From: Limnohabitans sp. MMS-10A-178
Lineage (GTDB): Bacteria; Pseudomonadota; Gammaproteobacteria; Burkholderiales; Burkholderiaceae_C
Reading direction: 5' to 3'
DNA length: 64,000 nucleotides
Assembly (NCBI RefSeq): GCF_003063375.1
Contig: NZ_NERY01000001.1
Span: 620,001 to 684,000 of the forward strand
The position numbers and the translations under genes are program-made. Under the pieces are notes generated by a model. The model did no database searches. It saw only the letters and a list, made by a program, of their open reading frames with translations, and was not told the DNA's origin. The stretch's first letter is position 1. Every line of letters begins with the position of its first letter. Positions 42,540 to 53,106 of the stretch are shown in pieces.

Positions 42540-43778
42540 ATGAATGCGATCTTGTTTCAGTCGGCCAATGTGCTGGATGTGGCGTCTTTGCAGCTCAAAA
42601 CTGGGCAAGACGTTTGGGTAGAAAACGGCATGATCAAGTCAGTTGGACCCCACCAAGCCGACGTGTTCATTCCCTCCGGCACCAAGGTGATCAAAGCCGA
42701 GGGCAAAACCCTCATGCCCGGCATGATCGATTGCCATGTTCATGTGATTGCTGCACACCTGAACCTCAACATCACGGCCAATCAGCCCAATGTGTTTGCC
42801 ACTTTGCGTGCCTTGCCCATTATGAAGGGCATGCTCATGCGCGGTTTCACGACGGTGCGCGATGCTGGCGGCGGCGATTGGAATTTGGCAGAGGCCACAC
42901 GCACCGACATGGTGGAAGGCCCGCGTATTTTTGCATCTGGCCGGGCGCTGTCTCAAACCGGTGGTCACGGCGACGGCCGGCCGCGCAGCGATGTGATTGA
43001 ACCTTGCGGTTGTTCCAGCAGAGTGGGCGCATTGGCCCGCGTGGTGGATGGCGTAGACAACGTGCGATTGGCGGTGCGCGAAGAAATCATGAAGGGCGCC
43101 AATCAAATCAAGATCATGGCCTCAGGCGGCGTAGCTTCACCCAACGATCCAATCCACTACCTGGGTTATTCAGAAGCCGAAATCAGAGCCATTGTGGAAG
43201 AGGCCGAGCACGCGGGCACCTATGTGATGGCGCATGCCTACACCCCCAAGGCGATCCACCGGTCTGTGGCCTTTGGTGTACGCAGCATTGAGCACGGCAA
43301 CTTGATCGATGAAGCCACAGCCCAGTTCATGGCCGAGAAAGGTGCTTTCATGGTGCCCACCTTGATCACCTACGAAGCCTTGGCCAATGAAGGCGAAAGC
43401 CTTGGACTGCCTGCCGTGTCTGTGGCCAAAATTGAAACGGTTCGCAGTCAAGGCCAAAAGGCTTTGGAACTTTTGGCCAAGGTGGGTGTCAAGATGGCGC
43501 TGGGCTCTGATTTGTTGGGCGAATCTCACCGCCATCAGTCAGAAGAACTGCGCATTCGGGCCAGCATTTTGGGCAATGGCGCGGCTTTGCAGCAAGCCAC
43601 CCTCAATGCGGCTGAATTGATCAACATGTCTGGCCAGTTGGGCGTGGTGAAAGCCGGTGCCATTGCCGACTTGTTGCTGGTGAATGGCAATCCGCTGACC
43701 GATATCTCTTGCTTGTTAGGCCAAGGCGATCACATCGAAGTGATTGTGAAAGACGGCAAGGTTTACAAGCAAGCTTAA
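42540..43778 (+). CDS. Metal-dependent amidohydrolase, prolidase-like
   Basis: A 412-residue amidohydrolase-superfamily enzyme. Metal ligands are readable: the H-x-H in DCHVHVIA near residue 64, the carboxylated lysine in NQIKIMASGG, the histidines in MAHAYT and IEHGN, and the aspartate in LGSDLLGE. The PGMIDCHVHV and GHGDGRPRSDVIEPCGC pattern belongs to the group of Xaa-Pro/Xaa-Arg dipeptidases often annotated as imidazolonepropionase-related. It is cytoplasmic. The position beside a peptide ABC transporter makes dipeptide hydrolysis likely. The start is ATG 42540, after AAGGA. Confidence 0.88.
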   Translation: MNAILFQSANVLDVASLQLKTGQDVWVENGMIKSVGPHQADVFIPSGTKVIKAEGKTLMPGMIDCHVHVIAAHLNLNITANQPNVFATLRALPIMKGMLMRGFTTVRDAGGGDWNLAEATRTDMVEGPRIFASGRALSQTGGHGDGRPRSDVIEPCGCSSRVGALARVVDGVDNVRLAVREEIMKGANQIKIMASGGVASPNDPIHYLGYSEAEIRAIVEEAEHAGTYVMAHAYTPKAIHRSVAFGVRSIEHGNLIDEATAQFMAEKGAFMVPTLITYEALANEGESLGLPAVSVAKIETVRSQGQKALELLAKVGVKMALGSDLLGESHRHQSEELRIRASILGNGAALQQATLNAAELINMSGQLGVVKAGAIADLLLVNGNPLTDISCLLGQGDHIEVIVKDGKVYKQA

Positions 43779-43789
43779 GGCCGCCCAAA

Positions 43790-44635
43790 TCAGGTGTAGC
43801 GCTTGTTGCGCAAATTGTTTTTCATTTCGCGCAGAGCAGGTTGCAATGACTCGCCAATTCGCAAAGCCACAGTGGTGGCCAAAATGTCAATGATCAGCAA
43901 ATGCAACAACCGCGACACCATGGGGCTGTATCGATCGTAGCTTTCAGGGTGGTCAGCTGTGAGGTGAATTTGGCCAGCAGCGGCCAAAGGCGAGCCGCTT
44001 GAAGTGATCACAATGATAGTTGCCCCCCGTTTGCGAGCAATGTCAGCGGCATCCATCAAATCGCGGGTGCGACCAGAATTGGAAATGACCACCACACAAT
44101 CGCCTTTGCCCAACATGGAGGCGCTCATCACTTGCATGTGGCCATCGCTGTAGGCAATGGTGTTCATGCCCAGTCGGAAAAATTTGTGTTGCGCATCTTG
44201 CGCCACGATGCCAGAGTTGCCCACGCCATAAAACTCGATGCGCTTGCCGGTGCTGTGGGTCTCTGCCAAAGCTTGCACTGCCATGTCTAATGCAAAAGAA
44301 GAGGCATCGTTGCGGTATTTCAAAAATGCCGCTACGGTGTTGTCGATCACTTTGACCGCCACATCACTGGTTTTGTCGTCGACATCGACACTGCGATGAA
44401 TGAAGGGCACACCCTCACTCACACTGCCAGCCAGCTTCAGTTTGAAATCGGACAGACCGTCATAGCCTACACTTCGGCAAAAGCGCACCACCGTGGGTTT
44501 GCTCACGTGCGCGCGCTCAGCCAATTCTGTAACAGGCAAATTGGCAAAGGCGCGCGGGTCTTGCAGCACCAACTTTCCTACGCGCTGTTCTGCAGGTGCC
44601 AAGGATGGCAATGATGCTTTGATGCGGTCTAGCAT
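43790..44635 (-). CDS. hexR: RpiR-family regulator HexR
   Basis: A 281-residue regulator. The N-terminal RpiR helix-turn-helix (LAPAEQRVGKLVLQDPRAFANLPVTELAERAHVSKPTVVRFCRSVG) is followed by a SIS sugar-phosphate domain (EFYGVGNSGIVAQDAQHKFFRLG, CVVVISNSGRTRDLM). HexR proteins sense 2-keto-3-deoxy-6-phosphogluconate and control zwf and Entner-Doudoroff genes. Here it sits four bases after the zwf stop on the same strand and near divergent tal-pgi, which supports the name. The start ATG 44635 fits family length. Confidence 0.92.
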   Translation of the reverse strand: MLDRIKASLPSLAPAEQRVGKLVLQDPRAFANLPVTELAERAHVSKPTVVRFCRSVGYDGLSDFKLKLAGSVSEGVPFIHRSVDVDDKTSDVAVKVIDNTVAAFLKYRNDASSFALDMAVQALAETHSTGKRIEFYGVGNSGIVAQDAQHKFFRLGMNTIAYSDGHMQVMSASMLGKGDCVVVISNSGRTRDLMDAADIARKRGATIIVITSSGSPLAAAGQIHLTADHPESYDRYSPMVSRLLHLLIIDILATTVALRIGESLQPALREMKNNLRNKRYT

Positions 44636-44639
44636 GCTT

Positions 44640-46109
44640 TTAATTTTCCTCCGACCAGCAAAATCCATCGCGTGCAATCATGGCACTAGAGGCACTCGGG
44701 CCCCAAGTACCTGCTGCGTAGTGACGAGGACCTTGGGTGTCGGTGGCCCAATGTTGCAAAATGGGTTCTACCCAACGCCAAGCTTCCTCTTGCTCATCGC
44801 TGCGCACAAACAAATTCAAACGGCCATCTAAAACATCCAATAGCAAACGTTCGTAGGCGCCCACGCGTTCGCTGCCAAAGCGCTTGTCGAAATCAAGGTC
44901 AAGCTGCACCGAACTCAATTTGGCCGAGGCCTGATTGGTTTTAGGGATGCGTTTGTGTTGGCCTTCAGCAAACAGGTGCAATTCCAAGCCATCCTTTGGC
45001 TGCAAATGAATCACCAGTTTGTTGACGCCTCCCGCAGGTAACTGAAAAATAGCATGCGGTGTAGGCCGGAAATTGATTTCAATGTAGCCCTCGCGTGAGG
45101 CTAAGCGTTTGCCAGTGCGAATGTAAAAGGGCACACCCGCCCAGCGCCAGTTGGCAATTTCGGTGCGCAGTGCCACAAAGGTTTCGGTGCTGCTGTTGGC
45201 ATTCACGCCGGTCTCTTGGTTGTAGCTAGGCACTGCGTGCCCGTTCACATTGCCCGCGCTGTATTGGCCTCGCACCACGTGTTGGGTGAGGGTGTCTGTG
45301 GTCCAAGGTTTGAGGGCGCGCAAGACTTTGAGCTTCTCATCGCGAATGGCGTCTGCATGCGCATTGATGGGCGGCTCCATGGCAATGGCGCACAACAATT
45401 GAAGGGCATGGTTTTGCACCATGTCGCGCAGTGCGCCTGTGTTTTCGTAAAAAGCGCCGCGCTTTTCTACGCCCAACTCTTCGGCAATGGTGATCTGAAT
45501 GTTGGCGATGTGTTCGCGGCGCCACAGCGGTTCAAACAAGGCATTGCCAAAACGCATGGCAAACAGGTTTTGCACTGAGGGCTTGCCCAAATAATGGTCA
45601 ATGCGGAAAATTTGTTTTTCTTCAAAAACCTTGCGCACATTTTGGTTAATGGCCTTGTTGGACTTGAGGTCGTGGCCCAGCGGTTTTTCCAACACAATGC
45701 GAGTTTGGGGTGTGTTCAGTTTGGCGATGGCCAGTTGTTCGCAAACCGTGTTGAAAAGGTTGGGCGCTGTGGCCAAATAAAACACGACTTGTTCGGTTTT
45801 TCGTTCTGCCAATCTGGCCGCCAATTTGGCGTAGTCGGCTGGGTTGGACAAATCGACCCGTTCGTAATGAAGCATGGCCTTGAACAGGCCAAATTCTTCA
45901 TCGTTGGGTCGTTTGGCGCCCTCAACTTGCTCAAACCGTGATTGAATGAGGGCCCGATACTGCTCATCGCTCATGGCATCGCGTGCCACGCCAATGATTC
46001 GACCGCCTTCGGGCAAGGTGCCGTGGCGAAACGCTTGGAAAAGAGCGGGCATCAATTTGCGCCAAACCAGGTCGCCAGTGCCGCCAAAAAAGACCAAATC
46101 AAAGGACAT
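44640..46109 (-). CDS. zwf: Glucose-6-phosphate 1-dehydrogenase
   Basis: A 489-residue enzyme that oxidises glucose-6-phosphate to the lactone with NADP/NAD. The N terminus FFGGTGDLVWRKLMPALF carries the nucleotide site, and the catalytic motif FRIDHYLGKPSVQNL lies near residue 170 with the H-Y-L-G-K pattern. C-terminal EAWRWVEPIL is conserved. It is divergent from tal and upstream of hexR, forming a zwf-hexR operon. The intergenic region holds an inverted repeat. Confidence 0.96.
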   Translation of the reverse strand: MSFDLVFFGGTGDLVWRKLMPALFQAFRHGTLPEGGRIIGVARDAMSDEQYRALIQSRFEQVEGAKRPNDEEFGLFKAMLHYERVDLSNPADYAKLAARLAERKTEQVVFYLATAPNLFNTVCEQLAIAKLNTPQTRIVLEKPLGHDLKSNKAINQNVRKVFEEKQIFRIDHYLGKPSVQNLFAMRFGNALFEPLWRREHIANIQITIAEELGVEKRGAFYENTGALRDMVQNHALQLLCAIAMEPPINAHADAIRDEKLKVLRALKPWTTDTLTQHVVRGQYSAGNVNGHAVPSYNQETGVNANSSTETFVALRTEIANWRWAGVPFYIRTGKRLASREGYIEINFRPTPHAIFQLPAGGVNKLVIHLQPKDGLELHLFAEGQHKRIPKTNQASAKLSSVQLDLDFDKRFGSERVGAYERLLLDVLDGRLNLFVRSDEQEEAWRWVEPILQHWATDTQGPRHYAAGTWGPSASSAMIARDGFCWSEEN

Positions 46110-46117
46110 GTTTATTT

Positions 46118-46146
46118 GTTACATAAAAATGATTTTGTAATGTAAC
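46118..46146. promoter_or_regulatory. Dyad between zwf and tal, candidate HexR site
   Basis: GTTACAT, 15 bases, ATGTAAC: perfect 7-base arms in the 80-base divergent region of zwf and tal. It overlaps the likely promoters. HexR is encoded next door, but the dyad does not match the TTGT-N7/8-ACAA pattern known from Pseudomonas putida, and it is not the TGTAATnnnATTACA form of enteric HexR either. The regulator is thus inferred. Confidence 0.4.
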
Positions 46147-46189
46147 TTTGTTTCATTGATAATTCAAGTCTTGCACTCTATTTTTTGCC

Positions 46190-47146
46190 ATGAACCAACT
46201 CGACGCGCTCAAATCTCACACCACCGTGGTGGCTGATACCGGTGATTTCAAACAGCTGGCCCAGTTCCAGCCGCAAGATGCAACCACCAACCCATCCTTG
46301 ATTTTGAAGGCCGTGCAAAAGCCCGAATACGCGCCCTTGCTTGCTGAGTCTGTGGCTGCATACAAAGGCGAGCCATTGGATGTGGTGATGGACCATTTGC
46401 TGGTGCGCTTTGGTTGCGAAATTTTGAAGACCATTCCGGGCCGAGTGTCTACCGAGGTGGATGCACGTTTGAGTTTTGACACGCTTGGCACCTTGGCCCG
46501 GGCGCGTCGCTTGATGAGTTTGTATGAAGCGCAAGGCATTTCGCGTCAACGTGTGCTGATCAAAATTGCAGCTACTTGGGAAGGCATTCAAGCGGCTGCT
46601 GAGTTAGAGCGCGAAGGCATTCACACCAACCTCACTTTGTTGTTCTCGTTTGCGCAAGCCGTGGCATGCGGTCAAGCCAAGGTGCAACTGATATCTCCCT
46701 TCGTGGGCCGAATTTACGACTGGTACAAAAAGACGGCAGGCGCTTCATGGGACGAGGCAGCCAGTGCAGGCGCCAACGACCCAGGCGTGAAGTCTGTGCG
46801 CGCCATTTACAACTATTACAAAAAGAACGGCATAGCCACCGAGGTGATGGGCGCCAGCTTTCGCAATGTGGGTCAAATTGTGGCTCTGGCAGGCTGTGAC
46901 TTGCTCACCATCAGTCCCGATTTATTGGCTTTGTTGGCAGCCAATGAAACCGCCTTGACGCCCGCATTGAATGCGCAGGCTGCAAAGGGCATGGACTTGC
47001 CTTTGATGCAATATAGCGAAGCAGGTTTTCGTTTTGCCCTGAACGAAGACGCCATGGCCACCGAAAAATTGGCTGAAGGCATACGGGCTTTCTGTGTCGA
47101 TGCCATCAAGCTCGAAGGCTTGATGCTGGCGGCGCAAAAGGCTTAA
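46190..47146 (+). CDS. tal: Transaldolase
   Basis: A 318-residue class I transaldolase of the TalB type in the pentose phosphate pathway. The Schiff-base lysine lies in [16 protein letters not shown], and the preceding DARLSFDT and [11 protein letters not shown] segments are conserved, as are the [10 protein letters not shown] start and [10 protein letters not shown]. The pgi gene starts 11 bases after its stop, so the two are one operon. Confidence 0.97.
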   Translation: MNQLDALKSHTTVVADTGDFKQLAQFQPQDATTNPSLILKAVQKPEYAPLLAESVAAYKGEPLDVVMDHLLVRFGCEILKTIPGRVSTEVDARLSFDTLGTLARARRLMSLYEAQGISRQRVLIKIAATWEGIQAAAELEREGIHTNLTLLFSFAQAVACGQAKVQLISPFVGRIYDWYKKTAGASWDEAASAGANDPGVKSVRAIYNYYKKNGIATEVMGASFRNVGQIVALAGCDLLTISPDLLALLAANETALTPALNAQAAKGMDLPLMQYSEAGFRFALNEDAMATEKLAEGIRAFCVDAIKLEGLMLAAQKA

Positions 47147-47157
47147 GAAGGACGTTT

Positions 47158-48711
47158 ATGCGAGGTGATCAAACAGATGCTTGGCAAAGCTTGACGGCGT
47201 ATTCGAAAGCGTTTTTTGGTTTTGATTTGCGCAATGCATTTGCGTCGGATGCAACGCGTGCGGCTCATTTCAGTCAAGAAGCACCGGGTGTGTTTGCCGA
47301 CTTGTCGAAGAACCATTGGGATGCAGGAATTGAAGCGCAACTGATAGCGTTGGCTGATCAAGCTGGCGTTTTGAAGCATCGTGATCGGATGTTCAAAGGT
47401 GATGCCATCAACGCCACAGAAAATCGTGCTGTTATGCATTGGTTGTTGCGTCATCCTGCAGAGGGTGCTGCAGCAGATGCACTGCCTGCTTCTGTTCAGG
47501 TGTGTTTGAAAGAGGTGCACGAAACCTTGAACGACATGCTCTCGTATGCCGAAAAAATTCGTTCAGATGAGCAGATTACCGACGTGGTGAACATTGGCAT
47601 TGGGGGTTCAGATTTGGGCCCGCAAATGGCGGTCATGGCTTTGCAGTCTTTTGCCTTGAAGGGCAAGCACTTTCATTTTGTGTCCAATGTGGATGGTCAC
47701 GAGTTAGATGCCGTGTTGAAGGGTTTGAAATCAGAAAGCACCTTGTTTTTGATAGCCTCTAAAACTTTCACCACCTTGGAAACCATGACCAATGCCTTGT
47801 CGGCCAAACGTTGGTTTGAATCGCAAGGCGGTACCAATGTGTCGCGGCATTTTGCGGCGCTCACCACCAACGTAGAAGCGGCTGGCAAGTTTGGCATTCA
47901 AACTTGTTTTGGTTTTTGGGATTGGGTGGGCGGTCGTTATTCTTTGTGGTCGGCCATTGGCTTGCCTTTGGCCATTGCCATTGGCGCAGACAAGTTTCGC
48001 GAATTTTTGGCGGGTGCGCACGCCATGGATCAGCACTTTCAAAATGCCGATGCAGCACACAATTTGCCAGTTCGATTGGGCATGCTCGATGTTTGGTATC
48101 GCAACTTTTTGCATTACACCAGCCGCTGTATTGCGCCGTATCACAGCGCACTCAAACGATTCGCACCTTATCTGCAGCAGCTTGAAATGGAAAGCAATGG
48201 CAAGCAGGTTGACCTTCAGGGTCAAGCATTGCCTTATGGCACCTCGCCTGTGCTGTGGGGCGAACCCGGGACCAATGGGCAGCACGCATTTTTCCAAATG
48301 CTGCATCAAGGAACCGATGTGGTGCCGCTGGAGTTTATAGCCGTGAAAAACGCCACGCATGCTTTGCCCGATCACCAAGCGTTGTTGTTGTCCAATGCGC
48401 TGGCGCAAGCGCAGGCCTTGATGGTGGGCAAGGCCGATGCGGGTGGTCATAAGAACTTTCCTGGCAATCGGCCCAGTACGTTTATCTTGCTGGAGGACTT
48501 AACGCCCTTCAACTTAGGCGCATTGATTGCACTGCAAGAACACCGCGTGTTTGTGAGTGGTGCGGTATGGGGTATTAACAGCTTTGACCAATGGGGTGTG
48601 GAGCTGGGCAAGGTGTTGGCCAAGGACATTCATGCTCGAATGGCCTCGGGTGACGTTGCAGGGCTTGACGCCTCTACAGCGCAATTGTTGCAGAGGGTAC
48701 GCACTTCTTGA
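47158..48711 (+). CDS. pgi: Glucose-6-phosphate isomerase
   Basis: A 517-residue phosphoglucose isomerase, interconverting glucose-6-phosphate and fructose-6-phosphate. Readable signatures are VNIGIGGSDLGPQMA, the SKTFTTLET phosphate loop, FWDWVGGRYSLWSAIGLPL, and the C-terminal G-x-N-x-F-D-Q-W-G-V-E-L-G-K with the active-site lysine. AAGGACG precedes the ATG. A cupredoxin remnant lies convergently 40 bases after the stop. Confidence 0.97.
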   Translation: MRGDQTDAWQSLTAYSKAFFGFDLRNAFASDATRAAHFSQEAPGVFADLSKNHWDAGIEAQLIALADQAGVLKHRDRMFKGDAINATENRAVMHWLLRHPAEGAAADALPASVQVCLKEVHETLNDMLSYAEKIRSDEQITDVVNIGIGGSDLGPQMAVMALQSFALKGKHFHFVSNVDGHELDAVLKGLKSESTLFLIASKTFTTLETMTNALSAKRWFESQGGTNVSRHFAALTTNVEAAGKFGIQTCFGFWDWVGGRYSLWSAIGLPLAIAIGADKFREFLAGAHAMDQHFQNADAAHNLPVRLGMLDVWYRNFLHYTSRCIAPYHSALKRFAPYLQQLEMESNGKQVDLQGQALPYGTSPVLWGEPGTNGQHAFFQMLHQGTDVVPLEFIAVKNATHALPDHQALLLSNALAQAQALMVGKADAGGHKNFPGNRPSTFILLEDLTPFNLGALIALQEHRVFVSGAVWGINSFDQWGVELGKVLAKDIHARMASGDVAGLDASTAQLLQRVRTS

Positions 48712-48751
48712 GCTCTGACAAGGGCTAAGCTTTTCGGTTTAGAAAATTTTC

Positions 48752-49027
48752 TCAGTGCTTGTGGGTGCTGTGATCGTGCGACTTTGTAGGTTTGGTCGAT
48801 AGGGCAGACGGCACAGCAGCGCCTTTGTTTTGAACTAGCAACTGCCCCTTCATGCCGGCTTCAAAATGACCCGGAATGAGACACGCCATTTGCAAGGTTT
48901 GGGCTTTGTCAAATCGGATGACCCATTCTTTGGTTTCGCCAGGGTTGACGCTGAGTTCGATGAAGTCATTGCCAACACCGTGATGGTGTCTTTGTGAGTT
49001 AGTGCGCTTGCATACAGATAAAGCCAA
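48752..49027 (-). pseudogene. Cupredoxin-domain protein remnant (C-terminal part)
   Basis: Up to 91 codons are open, but only the last 70 look like a protein. A type-1 copper C-x4-H-x4-M triad (CLIPGHFEAGM) is clear, preceded by NPGETKEWVIRFDKAQTLQMA. The family normally has a signal peptide and an N-terminal strand with the first copper histidine; here the residues before about 25 do not resemble them. A His-rich tail (KSHDHSTHKH) follows. It looks like the 3' end of a copper-protein gene whose 5' part was lost between pgi and groEL. Confidence 0.65.
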
Positions 49028-49068
49028 GCCTCATGTTAAGGGACTTGATTGCAGTGTGTACCGGCCAT

Positions 49069-49101
49069 AAAAAAACCCCGCAATGACTTGCGGGGTTTTT
49101 T
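49069..49101. terminator. Bidirectional terminator after groEL
   Basis: AAAAAACCCCGCAA, loop TGA, TTGCGGGGTTTTTT-type inverted repeat between the groEL stop and the cupredoxin remnant. On the minus strand it ends the groES-groEL transcript. Confidence 0.85.
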
Positions 49102-49145
49102 GTGCGAGGTCAAAGGTCTTTGCAGACCTTTGAAGCAGCGAGCAA

Positions 49146-51123
<1,978 letters not shown>

Positions 51124-51209
51124 TGGATCTCCTAAATATGAAACAAGGTTAAAAACAAAAAGTATTCAAAATTGAATACTTTAGGGTTCTTTGGAGGGTG
51201 CTGAAGTTG

Positions 51210-51236
51210 TTAGCACTCATCTCCTGCGAGTGCTAA
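51210..51236. promoter_or_regulatory. CIRCE element (HrcA operator)
   Basis: TTAGCACTC, nine bases, GAGTGCTAA: the perfect CIRCE inverted repeat, about 90 bases before groES. It binds the HrcA repressor in bacteria that carry it. No hrcA gene is in the window. Confidence 0.95.
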
Positions 51237-51264
51237 TGATAAGGGCGTTTGGACAGATTTCAAG
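51236..51264 (-). promoter_or_regulatory. Sigma-32-like heat-shock promoter of groES-groEL
   Basis: On the minus strand CTTGAAA (51258-51264), a 12-base spacer and CCCTTATCAT (51236-51245) match the sigma-32 pattern (CTTGAAA, about 13-15 bases, CCCCATnT) in the -35 element fully and in the -10 element partly. It abuts the CIRCE site, giving both positive and negative heat control. Confidence 0.75.
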
Positions 51265-51332
51265 AGGGCTCTTGAAAAATCAGTGATTCAGATCAGAGTT
51301 TCTGATGAGAGATTCCGAAAAGGGCTGCTAGT

Positions 51333-52040
51333 TTAAGCCACAGGCAAAAAGCCGCCCTTCGCGCGAAGCTGAGCGTGTTCTGGGCTCACCAATGTGTTGA
51401 TCATGGCTTGAGCCTCTTCCACACAGGTGCTTGAGGAGCGAATCCCTGCGGTGTACATGGTGGCCAGTTCAAACTCGAGCGGCAGGTCGGCCACCAAATC
51501 AATCCCTGCGGTGATCAGTATTTCAGTGACTTGGGTGCAACCAATGACATGGGGGTCGTCGCATGCAGCCAAAGCGTTCATGGCCGTGTTGCCGTTGGGA
51601 TAGGGGCGCAAATTGGCAGCCACGGTGTCTGCAATGCCCAAACCGTTCAGCACTTTCATGAAATGAATGCCGGCAGTGGCCAGTTGTGGATCGGCAAAAT
51701 AAATACCCGTGGCGGCCAATATAGCAGCTTTGAGTTGTTCGGCAGTTTCAATTTGTGGCCAAGGTGTGCCGTGCTTCACAGCCACCCCCGTTTTGACAAT
51801 ACCCAAATTTCGGGCACTTCCCGCCAACACATGCCCTGAGGTGCTGAGTTGCTCAATGAGCGCCGCTGTCAAAATGACCACATCGCAAGGCGCACCTTCC
51901 AACAACTTTTGTTTCATCATGCCCACGGCATTGAAGGTGCAAGAGAGTTGCGTGTTGGTGGCTTGTTCAATGGAGGGCTGGAGCGAGGTGACCAAGCCCT
52001 GTGCTGCGCCACCACTCAGCAAATGAATAAAACGTGTCAA
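51333..52040 (-). CDS. ModA-like substrate-binding domain protein without signal peptide
   Basis: A 235-residue protein of the type-2 periplasmic-binding fold, related to molybdate-binding ModA (MTRFIHLLSGGAAQGLV, CDVVILTAALIEQL, AAILAATGIYFADPQLATAGIHFM). There is no signal peptide, and the start is TTG 52040: an in-frame stop lies two codons upstream and no ATG is available before residue 40. It starts two bases-worth of a codon after the TctC stop, indicating coupled translation. It could be a cytoplasmic sensor or a protein whose leader was lost. The ligand is unknown. Confidence 0.8.
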   Translation of the reverse strand: MTRFIHLLSGGAAQGLVTSLQPSIEQATNTQLSCTFNAVGMMKQKLLEGAPCDVVILTAALIEQLSTSGHVLAGSARNLGIVKTGVAVKHGTPWPQIETAEQLKAAILAATGIYFADPQLATAGIHFMKVLNGLGIADTVAANLRPYPNGNTAMNALAACDDPHVIGCTQVTEILITAGIDLVADLPLEFELATMYTAGIRSSSTCVEEAQAMINTLVSPEHAQLRAKGGFLPVA

Positions 52041-52044
52041 AGCA

Positions 52045-53079
52045 TCAATCCAATTTGATGTTGGCAGACTTGATCACGCCTGCCCATTTGGCAATGTCGT
52101 CTTGTAAATATTTGTCAAACTGTGTGGGGTTCAAAATGATAGGCACAGCGCCTTGCTTGGCCCACTGTTGTTTGACGTCGGCTTGCGCTGCAATTTTGGA
52201 AACCGCTTCATTGAGTCTGTCGACTATGGCTTTGGGCGTGCCTTTGGGCGCCATCAAACCCAGCCAAATGGTGGCTTCATAACCTGCCACACCATTTTCG
52301 TTCAGCGTGGGAACATCAGGTAGCACGTCAGAGCGAACTCTGCCAGTGGTGCCAACCGCTTTGACCTTGCCAGCTTTCACTTGCTCGGTCATGGTGGTCA
52401 CAGCATCAAACATCATGTCGACTTGGCCAGCCAGAACGTCGGTGCGTGCACCGGAACTGCCTTTGTAGGGCACGTGCACCACGTCAATTTTGGCCAAGCT
52501 CTTGAACAGCTCGCCAGCCATGTGATAGGGCGTGCCTGGGCCAGATGAGGCGTAGTTCAATTTGCCGGGTTGGGCTCTGGCCACGCGAATGACATCGGCC
52601 AAAGTGTTCATGCCCTTGCTGGGGTTGACCACCAACACCAAGTCAGAATAGTTGATGGGGGCCACGCCCACAAAGTCTTTCATCAAGCCATAGGGCTTGT
52701 TGGGAATCAGTGTTTCATTCACGGTTTGCGTGTTGGACATCAACAGCAAGGTGTAGCCATCGGGAGCAGCTTTGGCGGCCAAGTCGGTGCCAATGACGGA
52801 GCCTGCACCTGGTTTGTTGTCAACCACAAAGGTTTGACCCAAGCTGTCTTGCAAGCGTTGCGCCATGAAACGCGCATAGTTATCAGCCGGGCCACCCGTG
52901 GCAAAGGGCACCACAATTTTGACGGGGCGAGTGGGGTAGTTTTGCGCGTGCGCTTGTTGCGACAGAAATATGCCCGTACCAATGAATGCAAGACTGGCCA
53001 AAGCTGCCAACAAGGCGCGGCGTTTTTGGGTTTGAAGTTTGACCGCTTGAGAGGTTTGTGGGGTGTATTTTGTTTTCAT
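52045..53079 (-). CDS. Tripartite tricarboxylate transporter binding protein (TctC/Bug family)
   Basis: A 344-residue Bug receptor. A long N terminus with basic residues (KRRALLAALASLAFIGTGIFLSQQAHAQ) is a signal peptide cleaved at AHAQ near residue 45. The mature domain starts NYPTRPVKIVVPFATGGPADNYAR, with KLNYASSGPGTPYHMAGELFK and LPDVPTLNENGVAGYEATIW. No TctA/TctB genes are near. It is second in a row of three receptor genes on the minus strand. Confidence 0.92.
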   Translation of the reverse strand: MKTKYTPQTSQAVKLQTQKRRALLAALASLAFIGTGIFLSQQAHAQNYPTRPVKIVVPFATGGPADNYARFMAQRLQDSLGQTFVVDNKPGAGSVIGTDLAAKAAPDGYTLLLMSNTQTVNETLIPNKPYGLMKDFVGVAPINYSDLVLVVNPSKGMNTLADVIRVARAQPGKLNYASSGPGTPYHMAGELFKSLAKIDVVHVPYKGSSGARTDVLAGQVDMMFDAVTTMTEQVKAGKVKAVGTTGRVRSDVLPDVPTLNENGVAGYEATIWLGLMAPKGTPKAIVDRLNEAVSKIAAQADVKQQWAKQGAVPIILNPTQFDKYLQDDIAKWAGVIKSANIKLD

Positions 53080-53106
53080 TTGTATTTCCAAATTTAATTT
53101 AATTTT

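Noticed and set aside
43779-43789. Terminator between the amidohydrolase and hexR genes
   Set aside because: The convergent stops are only 11 bases apart and no stem with a T-run is present.
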